A stretch of DNA of 64,000 nucleotides, from assembly GCA_947579665.1 (NCBI GenBank), contig OX388347.1:38076943-38140942 (forward strand), read 5' to 3'. The position numbers and the translations under genes were made by a program. How positions within the stretch are numbered: position 1 is the first letter of the stretch; each line of letters begins with the position of its first letter. The DNA is from Sympetrum striolatum. Its lineage: Eukaryota; Arthropoda; Insecta; Odonata; Libellulidae. This document shows positions 45,731 through 57,722 of the stretch, one piece after another. A model generated the notes under the pieces. It was not told the origin of the DNA. It was given only the letters and a program-made list of their open reading frames with translations, and made no database searches.

Positions 45731-46011
45731 CAAAAGCTTTCCAAATCAGGTATTTCCAGCGCCAAGTTAGATTAGCTTTCATTTTAATCATTGATTTGTC
45801 AAGCAATCGCAGCTAGCATGAAATCATCATGCATAATCTCATGCTATAAATTCTTGAACAAAACAATGCAGGCCAAATTATGTGTCGGCTTCTAAGTTTC
45901 ATTACTTGTTTACTCATACGATTCTAAAAATTTGTCAGTGAGCCAGAAACTTACTATAAAGTCAATTAATTTTGGAATCGTTTTTTTTTTTATATGTGTA
46001 TAGGAAATGAC
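45731..46011 (+). repeat. Diverged repeat unit, copy 1 (partner 49.28-49.60 kb)
   Basis: Shares with 49277-49602, in order: CAAAAGC.T.CAAA, AAGTTAG, CACTTTAATCATTGAT (here CATTTTAATCATTGAT), CAATCGCAG, GAAAT.AT, AAATTCTT, GTTTACTNA, AAAATCAA (AAGTCAA) and TAGGAAATGAC (ATCGGAAATGAC). Extent is about 280 bases. It may be a segmental duplication or two copies of an unnamed non-autonomous element; terminal repeats are not obvious. Confidence 0.6.
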
Positions 46012-46022
46012 CTCATAGATAA

Positions 46023-46265
46023 TGGATAGATAATGTCAAAGGAAGAGCTTTTGCAAACTTTGTAAGAAATGTTAATAATCTATATCACAGACGTTTCGGA
46101 GAGAATTCAGTTGAAACTATTTCGAGTGGAATACTGTTGTTTAGTGGGGCAGCAATAAATAAACTGATGAGAGAAAATGAAACCCTGAAAGAGATTGGGA
46201 AAATAATCAGAAATAGAAAAAATAACAAGGCACAGAAAAATAAATTGTGTGGGCCGATTCCTTAA
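46023..46265 (+). pseudogene. 80-codon open frame lacking a start codon, possible coding relic
   Basis: The open frame runs from just after a TAA at 46020-46022 to TAA at 46263-46265, with no ATG until codon 49. It therefore starts only by virtue of an upstream stop. The sequence has a mixed, protein-like composition: VKGRAFANFVRNVNNLYHRR, then SSGILLFSGAAINKLM, then ETLKEIGKIIRNRKNN and a final GPIP. It begins immediately after repeat copy 1. I do not recognise the family. ORFs of this length are expected by chance at this base composition, so the call rests only on its unbiased residue pattern. It could be a fragment of a transposon or a decayed gene. Confidence 0.2.
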
Positions 46266-48599
46266 AAGAGGATGAACGATCAAATAAGGCCCTTGGTGGA
46301 AGATTGATATGGATGAAATGTGATTAATGAAATATTTTGAAAACTAATAAGAGGAAAGACGAAAGTTAAATCGTGTTATGATTTCCGGAAGTCGCGAACA
46401 TTTAGATTGTCATTTCATCGGTAAGTGAGATCTGTGATAATCAGAAATCCATGATGTATATAAGAATATGGATGTATTTAATATTATTTCATTTAATTTT
46501 GCATCTAGCCTGGTGGAAAATTGGAGTGGAGCCAGTAAATATTAATTATAAGAGCCATAGCGTATTAATATCAAGATTTTTCGACATTTACCATAATTCG
46601 GGAGGGAAACCTTCCGTAAAAGTAAATTATGAGTATATTTAAGATAAATCACTCTATACATAAGATACATTAAAATGAGCTACAATTTATGGCAGATTAT
46701 CCATATAGTCAACTTACGTAATAGAAATTTCAATAATGGATATTACACAATGACAATACTCGATATTATTATACGGTAATACAAGAAAAATTATGGACCA
46801 TGAAATACTACTCCGTATATCGCAAATTAAAATACCGTTATAAAAACTGCATACTTTTACTTTTGAGTTAATGTTCGAATATTTATAAATTTTTCGATAT
46901 TGGCATAAACAAATCACGAGGTAAAAGGTTCAATTCCCTAATTCCTCTGTGAACGAATTTTTATTTCGCTCTATCTGTTTTCTACTCGCATTCTTTGATT
47001 TTAAAACTGCAAACTGTTAGCTGCATCTACCATGTCCAGAAAGTTTCAACCACGCACACAGCCACTGCTTATGAATACGAGTATGTAGCTTCACGATCTT
47101 CTAAATATGCATATATTGAGCATCAAAACACTCGTAATATTGAGCATCAAAATACTCGTAAGATCCGATACCATTCATTCTTCGTAGGGAAAATTTGCCT
47201 AAGAAGATCACGCTCTTTTCCGAATTAAACTTCTCAAAGAATACAAGAGAAATTGAGTCAATGAGTGAAACTGTCGCTTTAGGGTATCCTAATCAATACC
47301 GTACTAAAAAATCACATTCCCTCTACTCCTCGCTAGATGCGTACTCGTGGTGTGATTAGTGTCCTCCGAGCACGCGTGGCATTTCATTCTCCTCTCCAAT
47401 GCGTTCCTAATGCTCTTATGCATCGTATAACGGTATCCCTCGAAAAGTGCACGAGAGGAAGTGAGGGAGAGAGCCTGACAGCCGCACACCCACTCCAAAG
47501 CAGATACCACTTCAGTCTATGACATCATTCCGTTAATACACATCAACTACCCTTCTCCATATTTATCTTCATGCTCTCCAACTTCCTTTTGAAACCAGAA
47601 AGAGGTGTTCTTGCTGGACCCAAAGTATTCGCTTGCAATTTGTTATTGTTCTTTTACACTCACGAAAGAAAATTGAATTTATAAAAAATATCATCGAGTT
47701 TGCAAAAGTATTTGTTTATTCTCCAGAGCTTTGATTAATGTTTTGAGCTACTCTAAGTCATAAAACCCTTAAAATATTTTTTGTGCAATGCTAATGAATT
47801 TTATGAAATCTGCTCAAATATCTTAGCAACATACATATATCTACTAGAGATAGTAAGTCTTAAATGTTTTACTTTGTAAAGATTATTGCAATTTTATTTT
47901 GAATTCATTGCCTTTTGTTTCCATTTAATTTTGGATAATATATTAAATATCTGAGAATATATCTGCGAATAAATAAAAATTCAAAATCATTGTGATCTTT
48001 AAAAACGATTATAAATATAAAATTAAGTCACACATTAAGTTGATTTCTTCGATAACTCAGAACACTCCCTGTAATAATGTCTCATATTTGTCTTTCCAAT
48101 GTGCATATTGCGATAGCATTCACGTTCTTTTATGGTTTTTGGTGCTTCGTTTATTCAATACTTATGGCATCAATTTTGGGGGACCTCAATAAATGAAATT
48201 TGCACACATAATTGTTTACAGTTTCAAATCCTTTTACAAGTGCTCTTATTTCTTAAAATGCAGTATTTTTTTCAGTAACTATACTTCTATGAATTATTTA
48301 TACCATGAAAAAAATCAGTAAAAACCTTTTTTAACTTTTCTACAGTCATTTGCCAGTTCAGTAGTCTAATCTGCGGCTATTGCTGCTAGCCAATTATTAT
48401 CATCAGTAGGGAAATGTTATATAATTCCCTAACGTTAATAACTTCCGTATGTGATTTACTACATATATTGTAGAAACTAATATAAATACGCTGAAGGTCA
48501 AGAAAATATATATTTCCATGAATAGCAATTATAAGAGTTTTCACGTGATTATGATAAGTAAAATGAGAAATGGTCTTTGTGCAGAACTGTATATTAAAT
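46266..48599. other. No gene seen; short 24-bp tandem repeat inside
   Basis: AT-rich. 47113-47136 and 47137-47160 are two copies of a 24-bp unit (ATATTGAGCATCAAAAYACT plus CGTA) differing at one base. A patch at about 47.3-47.5 kb is less AT-rich but carries no recognisable motif. Confidence 0.5.
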
Positions 48600-48990
48600 A
48601 GAGCATTAATTGAAGAAAGACAAAAAAGAAGCAGAAAGATGAAATAAAAAGAAGGAAAATTGCGAAGAAAAGAGCAAGGAAAGTGGGAAATGGAGATTGA
48701 CAGGTTGGAAGGGGAAGGATATGGTGAAGAATGAGTGGGAGAGAGAGCGAGCTTAGTAGGAGATTATGAGGAAGGCGAGAGAGGAGAAAGGGAAGGAAAT
48801 GGATGGGAGGAAGAGATAGGAAAAGGACAAGAAAAGAGGGAATTATATAGAAGGGGAAGTGTCTGGGTTTACCGAGTGTGCATAGCCTTAGGGGAGGAAA
48901 GATATGAAGGTGTAACTCTGCAGAGAGGGAAGTCAAGGAGATTCCTTGGGAGAGTAGCTGAGGAAGTAAAAAATTAAATACGAAGAAGAT
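48600..48990 (+). other. Purine-rich tract
   Basis: A G/A-rich + strand of about 390 bases (gggagagagagcgagc, ggaaggcgagagaggag). The 162-residue minus-strand frame and 80-residue plus-strand frame are composition artefacts. Confidence 0.65.
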
Positions 48991-49276
48991 GCGGGGAAGA
49001 GACGCATACCAAGCTTTTCCTCCAGCCACCTTATTTCCTTACGGGTTTCATAGTAAAATAAGTTTTTTCAATTTCTAACAGAAGATGCTTTTATGTTAGA
49101 TTTAATTCAAAAGTGCTCTATCCTAATGCTGCATGATACTTTTAAGAATAAAATTGGCAAAAATTTTATATAGAACAAATCTTTTGTCATAAAAACGAGT
49201 TAAATTTATATGTTGACTGTAAACGCTGCTTGGAAGTTAGTTTAAAGTACGTATGTATCAAACCATTTTTCTCAAT

Positions 49277-49602
49277 CAAAAGCCTCCAAAATCAAGCGCA
49301 CACACACTGCACAAGCAGCAAAATCAGAACTAAGTTAGGGATTAAAGATTGTCAAGAGCTGTCACTTTAATCATTGATCTGTAAACCAATCGCAGACAGT
49401 ACGAAATTATTACATGTGATTTAATGTTCCAAATTCTTCTGCAATGCATTGCCATCAAATTTTTTATCGGCTATTAAGAATCTTGTTACTAACAAGTATC
49501 TTGTTTACTAACTAGATTCGTAAATCTTGACTGCAGGCCGAAAACTGACTACAAAATCAAAGCATTTCCGAATCATTTATGAATACAGGAATCGGAAATG
49601 AC
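49277..49602 (+). repeat. Diverged repeat unit, copy 2 (partner 45.73-46.01 kb)
   Basis: See the copy 1 motif series. This copy contains a short internal duplication (CTTGTTACTAACAAGTATCTTGTTTACTAACTAG, about 49482-49515) not present in copy 1. It is the longer of the two. Confidence 0.6.
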
Positions 49603-52600
49603 TAAATCAAACCATAGAAGAGTGGATAGGTTCCATGCATGTACCAGACAAATCAAAGTCATCAGAATCTTGAATAACATTTGTATATGAAAAAAGAAGA
49701 TAGGTTCCAAAAAATTGTAAGATAGATGGTGAATTAATTTTCATAAACATTCGTATTTATGTTTGTATGACAAGCCATTGAGCAAGTGGAGCGGTCTGAA
49801 CCAATAATAACAAAAATAAAAATAATAATGACGTTTTAGTCTCAGTTTTCATCGCCTACACTTCTGTTGTACACCGCATTGCACTCTTACTCTTAAGTAT
49901 CACTTTCTGCTTTCTTTGTAAATGTAAAATGGACCATTTAGCTAGATAGAGAATAATACTTTCCGTGCTTAGAATTGAGAGGAATAGAAATCGACTTTAC
50001 TGAGGGAAGAATTGGGGCTATAAATGTTCCTTTCACACTTCTCCATTTTTATGAGAGGATAAGGATAGAGGAAAATGAAGCAGTGAAAAAGAGAAAAGAA
50101 GGAAAAACTACTATGTGGATTAAAAAATCTTAGTCTAGTACAAGTAAAAAGATCACCACTGTGTTATCACCCTGAAAAAAAACAACGAAACTTATTGACA
50201 GTAGAAGTAAAATTTTTAACTTGAAATAGATTGATTTCTGGAATTAAATAGAAGGGATTAAGTTCAATGACTAAATTGGAATAGCTATTCACCTTCTAAC
50301 TCATTGGAGAAGAACATTATTATGACATGAAAACAGATTCTTCTTTGTAAATTAAGCTAGATTTGCTCCTTTGACATCGGTTTAGTTCCAGAAAACGGTG
50401 ATTTGTAGTTTGGATGAACCCAGGTGAGCGTTGGCGACCTGATAATGCCAATTTTCCTCGTGAGAGAAAACAGCCTATTGGGATCCGGTAATTGATTTAT
50501 TTGAGAAACATCAATAGTCTTGTTTATTTCGCACCTTCGGCAAATCAATTTCACGCAAACTGACGAACATAAACATGTGTGTCCTGAGCGAATTTCAAAT
50601 CCGTGAACTCAGCGTCGATAGGTAAATATCGTCCCCACTCTGTAATCGAATTCATCTTGTTTGTAGAGATTCTTGAAGAAATTTAAAGGTCGATCTCACA
50701 GGCACAAGTGTGAGGGCAAATACGCTCAAATTTTGGGTGATTGGTCAAAACAATCGAACGTTTCCGAGTACGAAATACTTCTTATCATTGATATTTTCTC
50801 CTTCATAATGTCTTTGAGACTAATAAGTGAGTAAATGAATGACTTTCCAATAACAAGCGACCGAGAAAGTTTGCCATGGTAGACACCATTGTGAATTGTG
50901 ATAGTAAAATGTGATCAGAAAATCAGATTGGAAATGAAAGAAAATGCTTTTCAGAGTAGAGTTAATTTAGTTGATTTCATATTTGCCTCCAAAACTAGGG
51001 AAAGTAACTAGTGATAACCAACCCAATTTAACAAACTTTTTACATCTACGACATATCAATAATGGCAGATAGTTTACGACTAATGGTAAGTGATTCTTAA
51101 GGCTTCTTGGTGATTTTTTATTTACATTAAAATTTTATGATAGTCTACCACTAATGATTATAACTGCCTTCAAGAAAAAGTTATGTGTGATATATGATAA
51201 GGTCTCGTTAAATTCACGTTACCCGAACTACAGATAGCAGGAAAAAGTTGTGGAATTATTCCTAGTAAAAAAGTGAAGTTTTGCTTGGTTTAATTTTATC
51301 ATTCATCGGTTAAGTAGCAAAGACAGCTAACATTGATTATATTTTTATTTAATATTAAGCCTAAATATAGCATTAAGCTAAATACTCCAATTAGATGAAA
51401 AATGGACCAAGACCAAAGAATTACGAAAAAAATTCCAAATAGCAGAATAATAATATCGGTTTTTTAAACAAGCAAAATGTCGATACGCATTTGCTTAACT
51501 GCTGAAGGAAGTAGGAATATGAGAACATTAGGGGTAAATTAGGTGTATGAACGAAAGAGAAGTACAGCCGGCTTTGTGGAAAGCTGTGCAACTGTTAGGG
51601 AAAATTGTGACGAAAATTCTGCGCAATTACGGACAGTATTATATTTGGTTTTATCTGTCTTTATAAAAATTCCAAATTGTACGTTTGATTTATATTTTTA
51701 CGTTTATATCCAGATTTTACATTTGAAACCCCTGTATGGTATGGTATACTAATTCTACGTCATTTTTTCGGATCACATCACATTTTACTATAATTTATTA
51801 TATTATCTACGGCCTTTATTAACAGCTATAGCAGTGTATATTTATACATGTATATTGATGTTACACTTATGCATGTATTTTAATGTATATGAGTTACTGA
51901 CTGAACCAGCGAAGGTAATGACTTGCATAGTAACATAAATCAGGAAGGAAATGTTTGAAAGAAAATGAGAAGCAATATTTAAATTTCGATGCTGGACACA
52001 GGGTCTGATAAGCCGCGGCTTTTGATACGAATCTTTTTTAATTCGCCGTATGAATTTAATGATGATACGAGGTAGTATCGGCCAAAACCATAATGGAAAT
52101 CATGCAACCAAAAACAAGGAAGTTTCGTTTGAGAGGATGAGGATTTTTTTTGGAATGATTCATAAGGGATGTGTCCCCGCTTCCTTCCTCCACGAGGTCT
52201 ACGGAAGTAAAAATGATTATTTATTCACTGTTTCTATGACAAGCTTCCCTTTCCGGCTTGTATTTATTATTTCAAATTTATTCGATTTTAGCGAAAATAA
52301 TTTTTGGAGGGAAGAAAGAAGGGCATCGCCATTGATTGGTTCGAGTCCGTCAAAACTAAGCTCATCTTCCTTGTAAACAACTTACAATACGTTTGCACCG
52401 CGTCTGAATGTTCGGAACACGTTCGTTGGTTAATTAATTTCCACATCGGGAAGCGTTGTTTGTTTGGAAAATCCAGCGCTGATTAGGATAGGAGATGCAA
52501 ATCAGTCAAATCCAGTTCGAATTTCGGCTTAAAGACGCGATTTCTTCCAGTTTCCGCTTAATTCATTCGGGATTCGCGTAATTGCGGATTTGATTTTTGG

Positions 52601-54812
52601 TTGATATTTGCCTATTTTTTAGATCCTACGTGGGCAACCTAATTACAACTGAAATTGCGATGATTACCAATGCTATATTTAAATTGGAAATGTGAGCCTT
52701 CTATTGTTAGCCTATATTTACAGGGAATGGAACGGTCATATTGTGTTCATTCAATTTTTAGATAATTAATTATGGATGTTTTAATTTTGAATGGCACCGT
52801 GCATAATTCATTTTTATATAATTATAAAACGTATTGTGGAATCAAGCACAAACCTTATCTTCGTCATATTTATTCTCAATGGCATCTTCCTTAATTGAGT
52901 TAAATACACGCCTTTAGATCTAAATTTTCTTAAGAACTGCTTATCTTGACTTATATACATAGACTTATATATATAGACTTGTATACATTATAACTTTCAA
53001 TGCAAGAAGAATAGACAGAGAGAGAGGTTGGTGTGGCTTATTATTACCTAATGTGTCATTGTAATATTTAATAAGTTCCTCTGGCTATCATTTATTCTCC
53101 ATATATTTCATATGGAGAATTTCATTTCACTTATAAGCTATTTTCCAGCTCAGTTCCCACATATAATTACGAGTATTCCTCGTATTAACGGTTGTGAGAC
53201 TAGACAGAAGGATTCAATGTTCACCTTTGACTTTATATATGTTATAATTACCTCAGTTATTTAGCTTTGTGATAATGCTCGATGAATAAGAATGGGTATT
53301 ATTGGAGGGTGAATTCACACCCACTAAAAAAATTTAAAATTTATCATTCAATTTCCATATTTTGTTAATCCATATCCATCACAGTCGAAAAAATAAATAA
53401 CTATATCGAACTCTGTGGGAGACATTTATACCACAAAATATATTATGCAGTTATTTTAATAAGATATAGGGAAAGCTATTAAGAAATACATTAAGTATAA
53501 TTGTTGGGCATGAATAGTATAAAATGACCTTCCCAAACTACGTAGCTTCAAACTTTTATGCAGTTGCACTTACCGAACCTTAAGAAATATTTTCCAATAC
53601 TTGAGGTATATGCATTTCTTTATTATTTAGCCCTTCCTTAAGATTGAGTATTATTTTCTAACATTGAATGAAGAGATTCTTGTACAGTATCTTTTGCATA
53701 ATGTAGCTTGTAGGCTTGATAAGTTATATTGTTACTGAATAATTTTCATTTAATTTTAATTAAAATATATAGAAAAACTGTCTAGAATTCCAATATGTTT
53801 TTCAACCGGGAAGAGCTAACCATGATCGATATTCGCTCTTACTCAGTAACTGAAAATAAATCCAAATAGCTCTGTTCAAAATTAAATTTAATGACTTTTC
53901 TTAAAAATTTATTGTTGACAGTGACAACAGTATAAATTAGTTACTAAAATTGTCCCGTACTAAGTTTTTCATTTGCTTTTAATTGGATATTTAAAAAAGT
54001 GACATTCTATTAAACACTTATAAGGAAGTTGCAATCGAAAGTATGTCGTTAGCTCACCTCTTTACAAAGGTTGTAGCGCGTCAGCAAACGCCCTCCATGT
54101 TTTCATTCGAGCAATCAATTCATCTCGGGATCTAATTAATCGCGTTGTGTTATCCTCTGAATCGAAGGCATGTTTGTAGAAGGTATGCAGCTCTACGTAT
54201 GAGGTAACGCGTCATTTGTGTATTCCTTCACCTGACCTTAATATCAGATCTCGGCGGCGACGAGACTTTTTACATTTTTTCTTTTTCAAGGCAATCCCCG
54301 CGCTCCGCGTGCATGCATCTCCATTCGATTCTTTCCCCCTTACGCATCCCTGAAGAGTAATGCGCGACGAGCTTTATTTGTCGGAATACGAAATATATCC
54401 TGGGATTGGTGCTCTTCTGGATAATTCCTTCCCAGAGAATCACACGTGATTACGCTCTGAAGGATTCATCACATCGACGTCTCAGAGGAAATATGCTCCT
54501 GGTGCACGCGCTCACAGGTTGCCACGTGTGATTCTTGCTAGGGAAATACAGAACTTTCAGTCTGTCCATTTTGTTCCGTCATCGAATAATTTTAAATCGC
54601 CGGAAAAACTAGCTTTCACAGGAATAGCCACTTTTATAATTACATTTTTTTTCCTATATTATAATGTATTAATAATCAAAAGGATGCAATTTACCTGAAA
54701 GTGTAAATTTGCATAATGTTTGTATTCTATTTTTTCAATTCCGGAATAAATGTGGCTACCAAAATAGAATAATTTAAATTTGTATTAAAGCCTGAATATT
54801 TACTCTATCTTC
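49603..54812. other. AT-rich DNA, no gene supported
   Basis: 5.2 kb without a convincing feature. 52948-52989 holds three tandem 14-bp units (GACTTATATACATA, GACTTATATATATA, GACTTGTATACATT). 54.06-54.56 kb is GC- and CpG-richer without coding support. Frames of 60-108 residues show no motifs. Confidence 0.5.
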
Positions 54813-55404
54813 ACTAAGGGAAAGAAAGCTAAGTTAACTATAAGGGTGGATGGGGGAAAACTAGAGCGAGTGAATAAAATTTCTTACTTGCAAAGTACTC
54901 TTTCATGGGATGGAAGATACAAAGATGAGATTCGAAAAAGAATAGCCTTGGTCAAGGAAATCTTTATGAAGCGAAGGGAATTGATGACTACAGGTATTGA
55001 CAAAGAAATCATGAAACGATTGGTGTGATTATTGGTTTGGAGTGTGCTGCTTTATGGGTGTGAAACGTGGACTTAAAGAAAGGAGGAAGTCAAACTTTTG
55101 GAGGCCTCCGAAATGTGGGTGTGGCGTAGAATGGAAAAAGTAAGTTGGGTTGATAGGAAAACAAACACGGAGGCGTTAGAGATGGTTGGGGAGGAAAGGG
55201 CTTTAATTGACGTGATTAAGCATCGTCAGAAGAAATAGGTGGGTCAAATATTGAGGGGAGAGGGATTGGTAAAGGTTGTAAGTGAGGGTAGGATTCAGAA
55301 GAAAAAACAGAATTGAAGACAGAGACAGAAGATGGATGTTGGATGGCATGAGAGGTGGGGTTAACTATAAGGAAATGAAGGAGATGGCACCTACCGAAAG
55401 GTAG
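54813..55404 (+). pseudogene. Broken LINE reverse-transcriptase C-terminus (RTE/BovB-like)
   Basis: One frame reads KAKLTIRVDGGKLERVNKIS, YLQSTLSWDGRYKDEIRKRI and ALVKEIFMKRRELM up to a TGA at 55026-55028. It resumes with WSVLLYGCETWT, a TAA, then KEEVKLLEASEMWVWRRM, EKVSWVDRKTN, EALEMVGEERALIDVIK, a TAG, and QILRGEGLVKVV. A +1 frameshift near 55310-55330 restores MLDGMRGGVNYKEMKEMA. The order (YLGSTLS.DGR...I.LAK..F, LLYGCETWT, EMW.WRRM..SW, GHILRG) is the canonical C-terminal part of RTE/BovB-type LINE polyproteins. The catalytic FADD region and the endonuclease are missing. Three stops and one frameshift make it a dead, 5'-truncated copy. ATGA repeats near 55413-55422 may be its tail. Confidence 0.85.
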
Positions 55405-55621
55405 AATCACTCATGAATGAATGAGTATTATAATGTGCAGTTAATAACGTTTGAGAATAGCTACGAAATATTCATTAAGCTTTCAAATATTTCTCGTATT
55501 TTACCAGTTATATACATACTAAATTTTACTCTTATTAAATGCTTCAGTTCTCTTATATTTTCGGTTTAGTTCATGGTAATGCAGTCTAATTCAGGTTTTC
55601 TCTCCTGCTTACGAAGTGAAT
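55405..55621. other. AT-rich spacer
   Basis: No feature recognised between the LINE relic and the dispersed repeat. Confidence 0.5.
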
Positions 55622-55690
55622 CGTCTGTAAAGTATTCTGTTCGAAGGCCGGGTGGTGCCTCACCCCTTCTGACATAAGCTACTAACAGCG
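55622..55690 (+). repeat. Dispersed repeat copy (inverted partner at 31.33 kb)
   Basis: GTCTGTAAAGTATTCTG, GGCCGGGTGGTGCCTCACC and TGACATAAGCTACTA match the minus strand of 31331-31397. It sits about 200 bases beyond the 3' end of the RTE-like relic, so it could be part of a different inserted element. The class is unknown. Confidence 0.7.
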
Positions 55691-55868
55691 TGCAGAAAGG
55701 AATGAGGTTTAGTAGGAAGGATGAGTGAGTTAATTTACCCACAAAGAAAATTACAATACTTTATATCTGTAATTTTGGCAATCAAAAACACAAAATATGG
55801 CCTTCTGTAATGCTGTATAAAGAAAGAAAGAAAACTAAAGAAATGTTTTATTGTTCTTGTACTTCTTA

Positions 55869-55906
55869 GTCCTCTATGAACATACGAGTCCTCTACGAAC
55901 ATACTT
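55869..55906 (+). repeat. Two-copy 19-bp tandem repeat
   Basis: GTCCTCTATGAACATACGA and GTCCTCTACGAACATACTT lie head to tail with 16 of 19 positions identical. Confidence 0.8.
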
Positions 55907-56004
55907 GTACAAACAACTATACTACTAAAAATAATTATTAACCCTTAGAATGCAATCTGGCCGATCTATCGACCGCGTTTGTTCAAGCCTTTACCTCTTC
56001 GTCT

Positions 56005-56357
56005 GCATGAGTCATGTAGCCTTCGTTAGCACTTTTTCGGTATCTCTGATGCTTATTCATCTTTGTTTGTGAAAACCTTTGTGAAAATGCAATACTTAGT
56101 ATTTTTCGGCTCAACTAACATCGGTTGTTTTCTCCGCAACAGCCGATCTTGCGTTTCGAAGTGGTCTTATCTGTAACGTTCTCTGCCGCCCAACATCCTT
56201 TGCTTACGCAGATACTCATATCAAAATGAGTTACATAGCTTTCTTAAATTTCTTGTATCTCTGATGCTTACTCATCTCTGTTCACGAAAATCACAATGGA
56301 AATGCAATTCTTTCGTTTTTCTGACCAAAGGACATTGGGGTTTTTCTCTGCAGTCTA
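56005..56357 (+). repeat. Diverged tandem duplication, unit offset 215 bp
   Basis: 56005-56145 and 56220-56357 align throughout. They share ATGAGT.A..TAGC.TTC, TATCTCTGATGCTTAYTCATC, TGTT..YGAAAA, TGGAAATGCAAT/GTGAAAATGCAAT, TTTTTC and TTTTCTC.GCA. No open frame spans both units, and no motif identifies the source. It may be a two-copy relic of a minisatellite-like array. Confidence 0.75.
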
Positions 56358-57599
56358 TTGGTTTATATATATTTGTTATCTGGAGTTGCTTAGGTAAGAC
56401 CGTAGCAGTGAGATATCTCGCCCCTACAATTTCCATTTAGCTTGCAAATTCTGATAAATTGTGAAAGAAAGTGGTATTTCGTTTGTGGATACATGGGGAT
56501 TTCCTTCATTTTCAATATGAAAAGCGTTTTCTTGTCTCCACAATTATAATCGCTGAGTACCATGAAAAAACTTTATTGAAATAGCGTAATATGTCTCATT
56601 GATTAAAAAAAGTTATTTTTAAATAATATATAGATATAATGCATATTCTTCACCACTATTAGTTAGTATTATTTATTTTATTGATTTTTTAGTCTTGTTA
56701 TCAACGAAGGGAAAGCGCTGAAAATATAAAAATATCAAAAGTATAGCATTCGAATCATCTGATAGTAATAGCAAGTTGCAATCTGACACAGACGATAAAG
56801 ATATTTGTTGAACTCTGTTATTCGTCCAGCTGGTCATACTTCCTTACGAACATTAAAAGAATCTTCATCCATGAGTGTTCTAGTTCTAAAGATTTAAATA
56901 AAGAAAAAGATCCATAGAAGAAGCAAATTAATTAATTGGTTATACTATTTGTTTCTCTCTTTGGCCTAATCTTCCAGATTGCCACTTCCCTTTTTCACTT
57001 CAAAAAGAAGATACATAGTTAATCAAAAATTATTCGGGAAAATTCTTGGAAATTCTTTAAATTTTTTATTAGATTCTTCAGTTGACAGTTGGTCTTATAA
57101 AGAATAGTGGATCTCTTTCGCATTCAATGTTTAATTTTCCCTGCAAAATACCATCGCGTCATAAATTTTCAGGATTTAGTAACCGATGTAGACGTAGTAG
57201 GGGCGAACTTAGTTATGCGGAGGGGTAATACGAGCGAATATGACGGTGTCCACAATCTTAGGATTAAACTTGCTTTGTATATTACATTAAGTCGCAAATT
57301 CATGCACTGTATCAGCGAAATATTTTGTACACTTTGGTACATACCGGTAAATGAAGGAGATGTACAGCATGTGTCGAGCTATCGAGAATACCAACTCTTT
57401 TAGATATTTGATTTTTTATTTGTTTGCGTTGCGAATACATTTTAATAATCTTCCATTGTCATAGACCCTATTAAGGTGATCAAATAAATGCTTGCGGAAA
57501 CTTGCTTGGTAGAACCAGCACTTTTAAATCCAAGTTATTTTTAAGAAGAAAGAGTTAGTAATGAAGTATATGATATTCTCCTCAAAACAATGACTATTA
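56358..57599. other. AT-rich DNA, no gene seen
   Basis: No feature recognised. A 98-residue frame (57107-57403) matches no known family. Confidence 0.5.
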
Positions 57600-57722
57600 G
57601 AAATCGGTCAGGTGGACCAGAAGATGACTTGCTGTAGTTAAAACCGGTCGGAGTAAAATATGTTGTTTTTGGAAACTACCAAGTGTACTTATTTCTTTCT
57701 CCATGGCGTTCCACCAAGTAAG
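57600..57722 (+). mobile_element. Penelope-like terminal unit
   Basis: Contains CCAGAAGATGACTTGC, a weak stem GACT/AGTT, AAAACCGGTCGGAGTAAAAT and, about 50 bases on, CCATGGCGTTCCACCAAGTAAG. It aligns with the unit at 34.58-34.69 kb (CCTGAAGATGAC, CCGGTCGTGAAATAAAAT, TTATGGCGTTCCGCCAACTT). The hammerhead-like core is degenerate here (CAGAAGA and AAAA in place of CTGANGA and GAAA). An AAATCGGTCAGGTGG on the left may be a remnant of an inverted partner. Confidence 0.55.

Noticed and set aside
51062..51085. Possible first coding exon ATG...ATG followed by GTAAGT
   Set aside because: Only eight codons, with no promoter or downstream exon seen.
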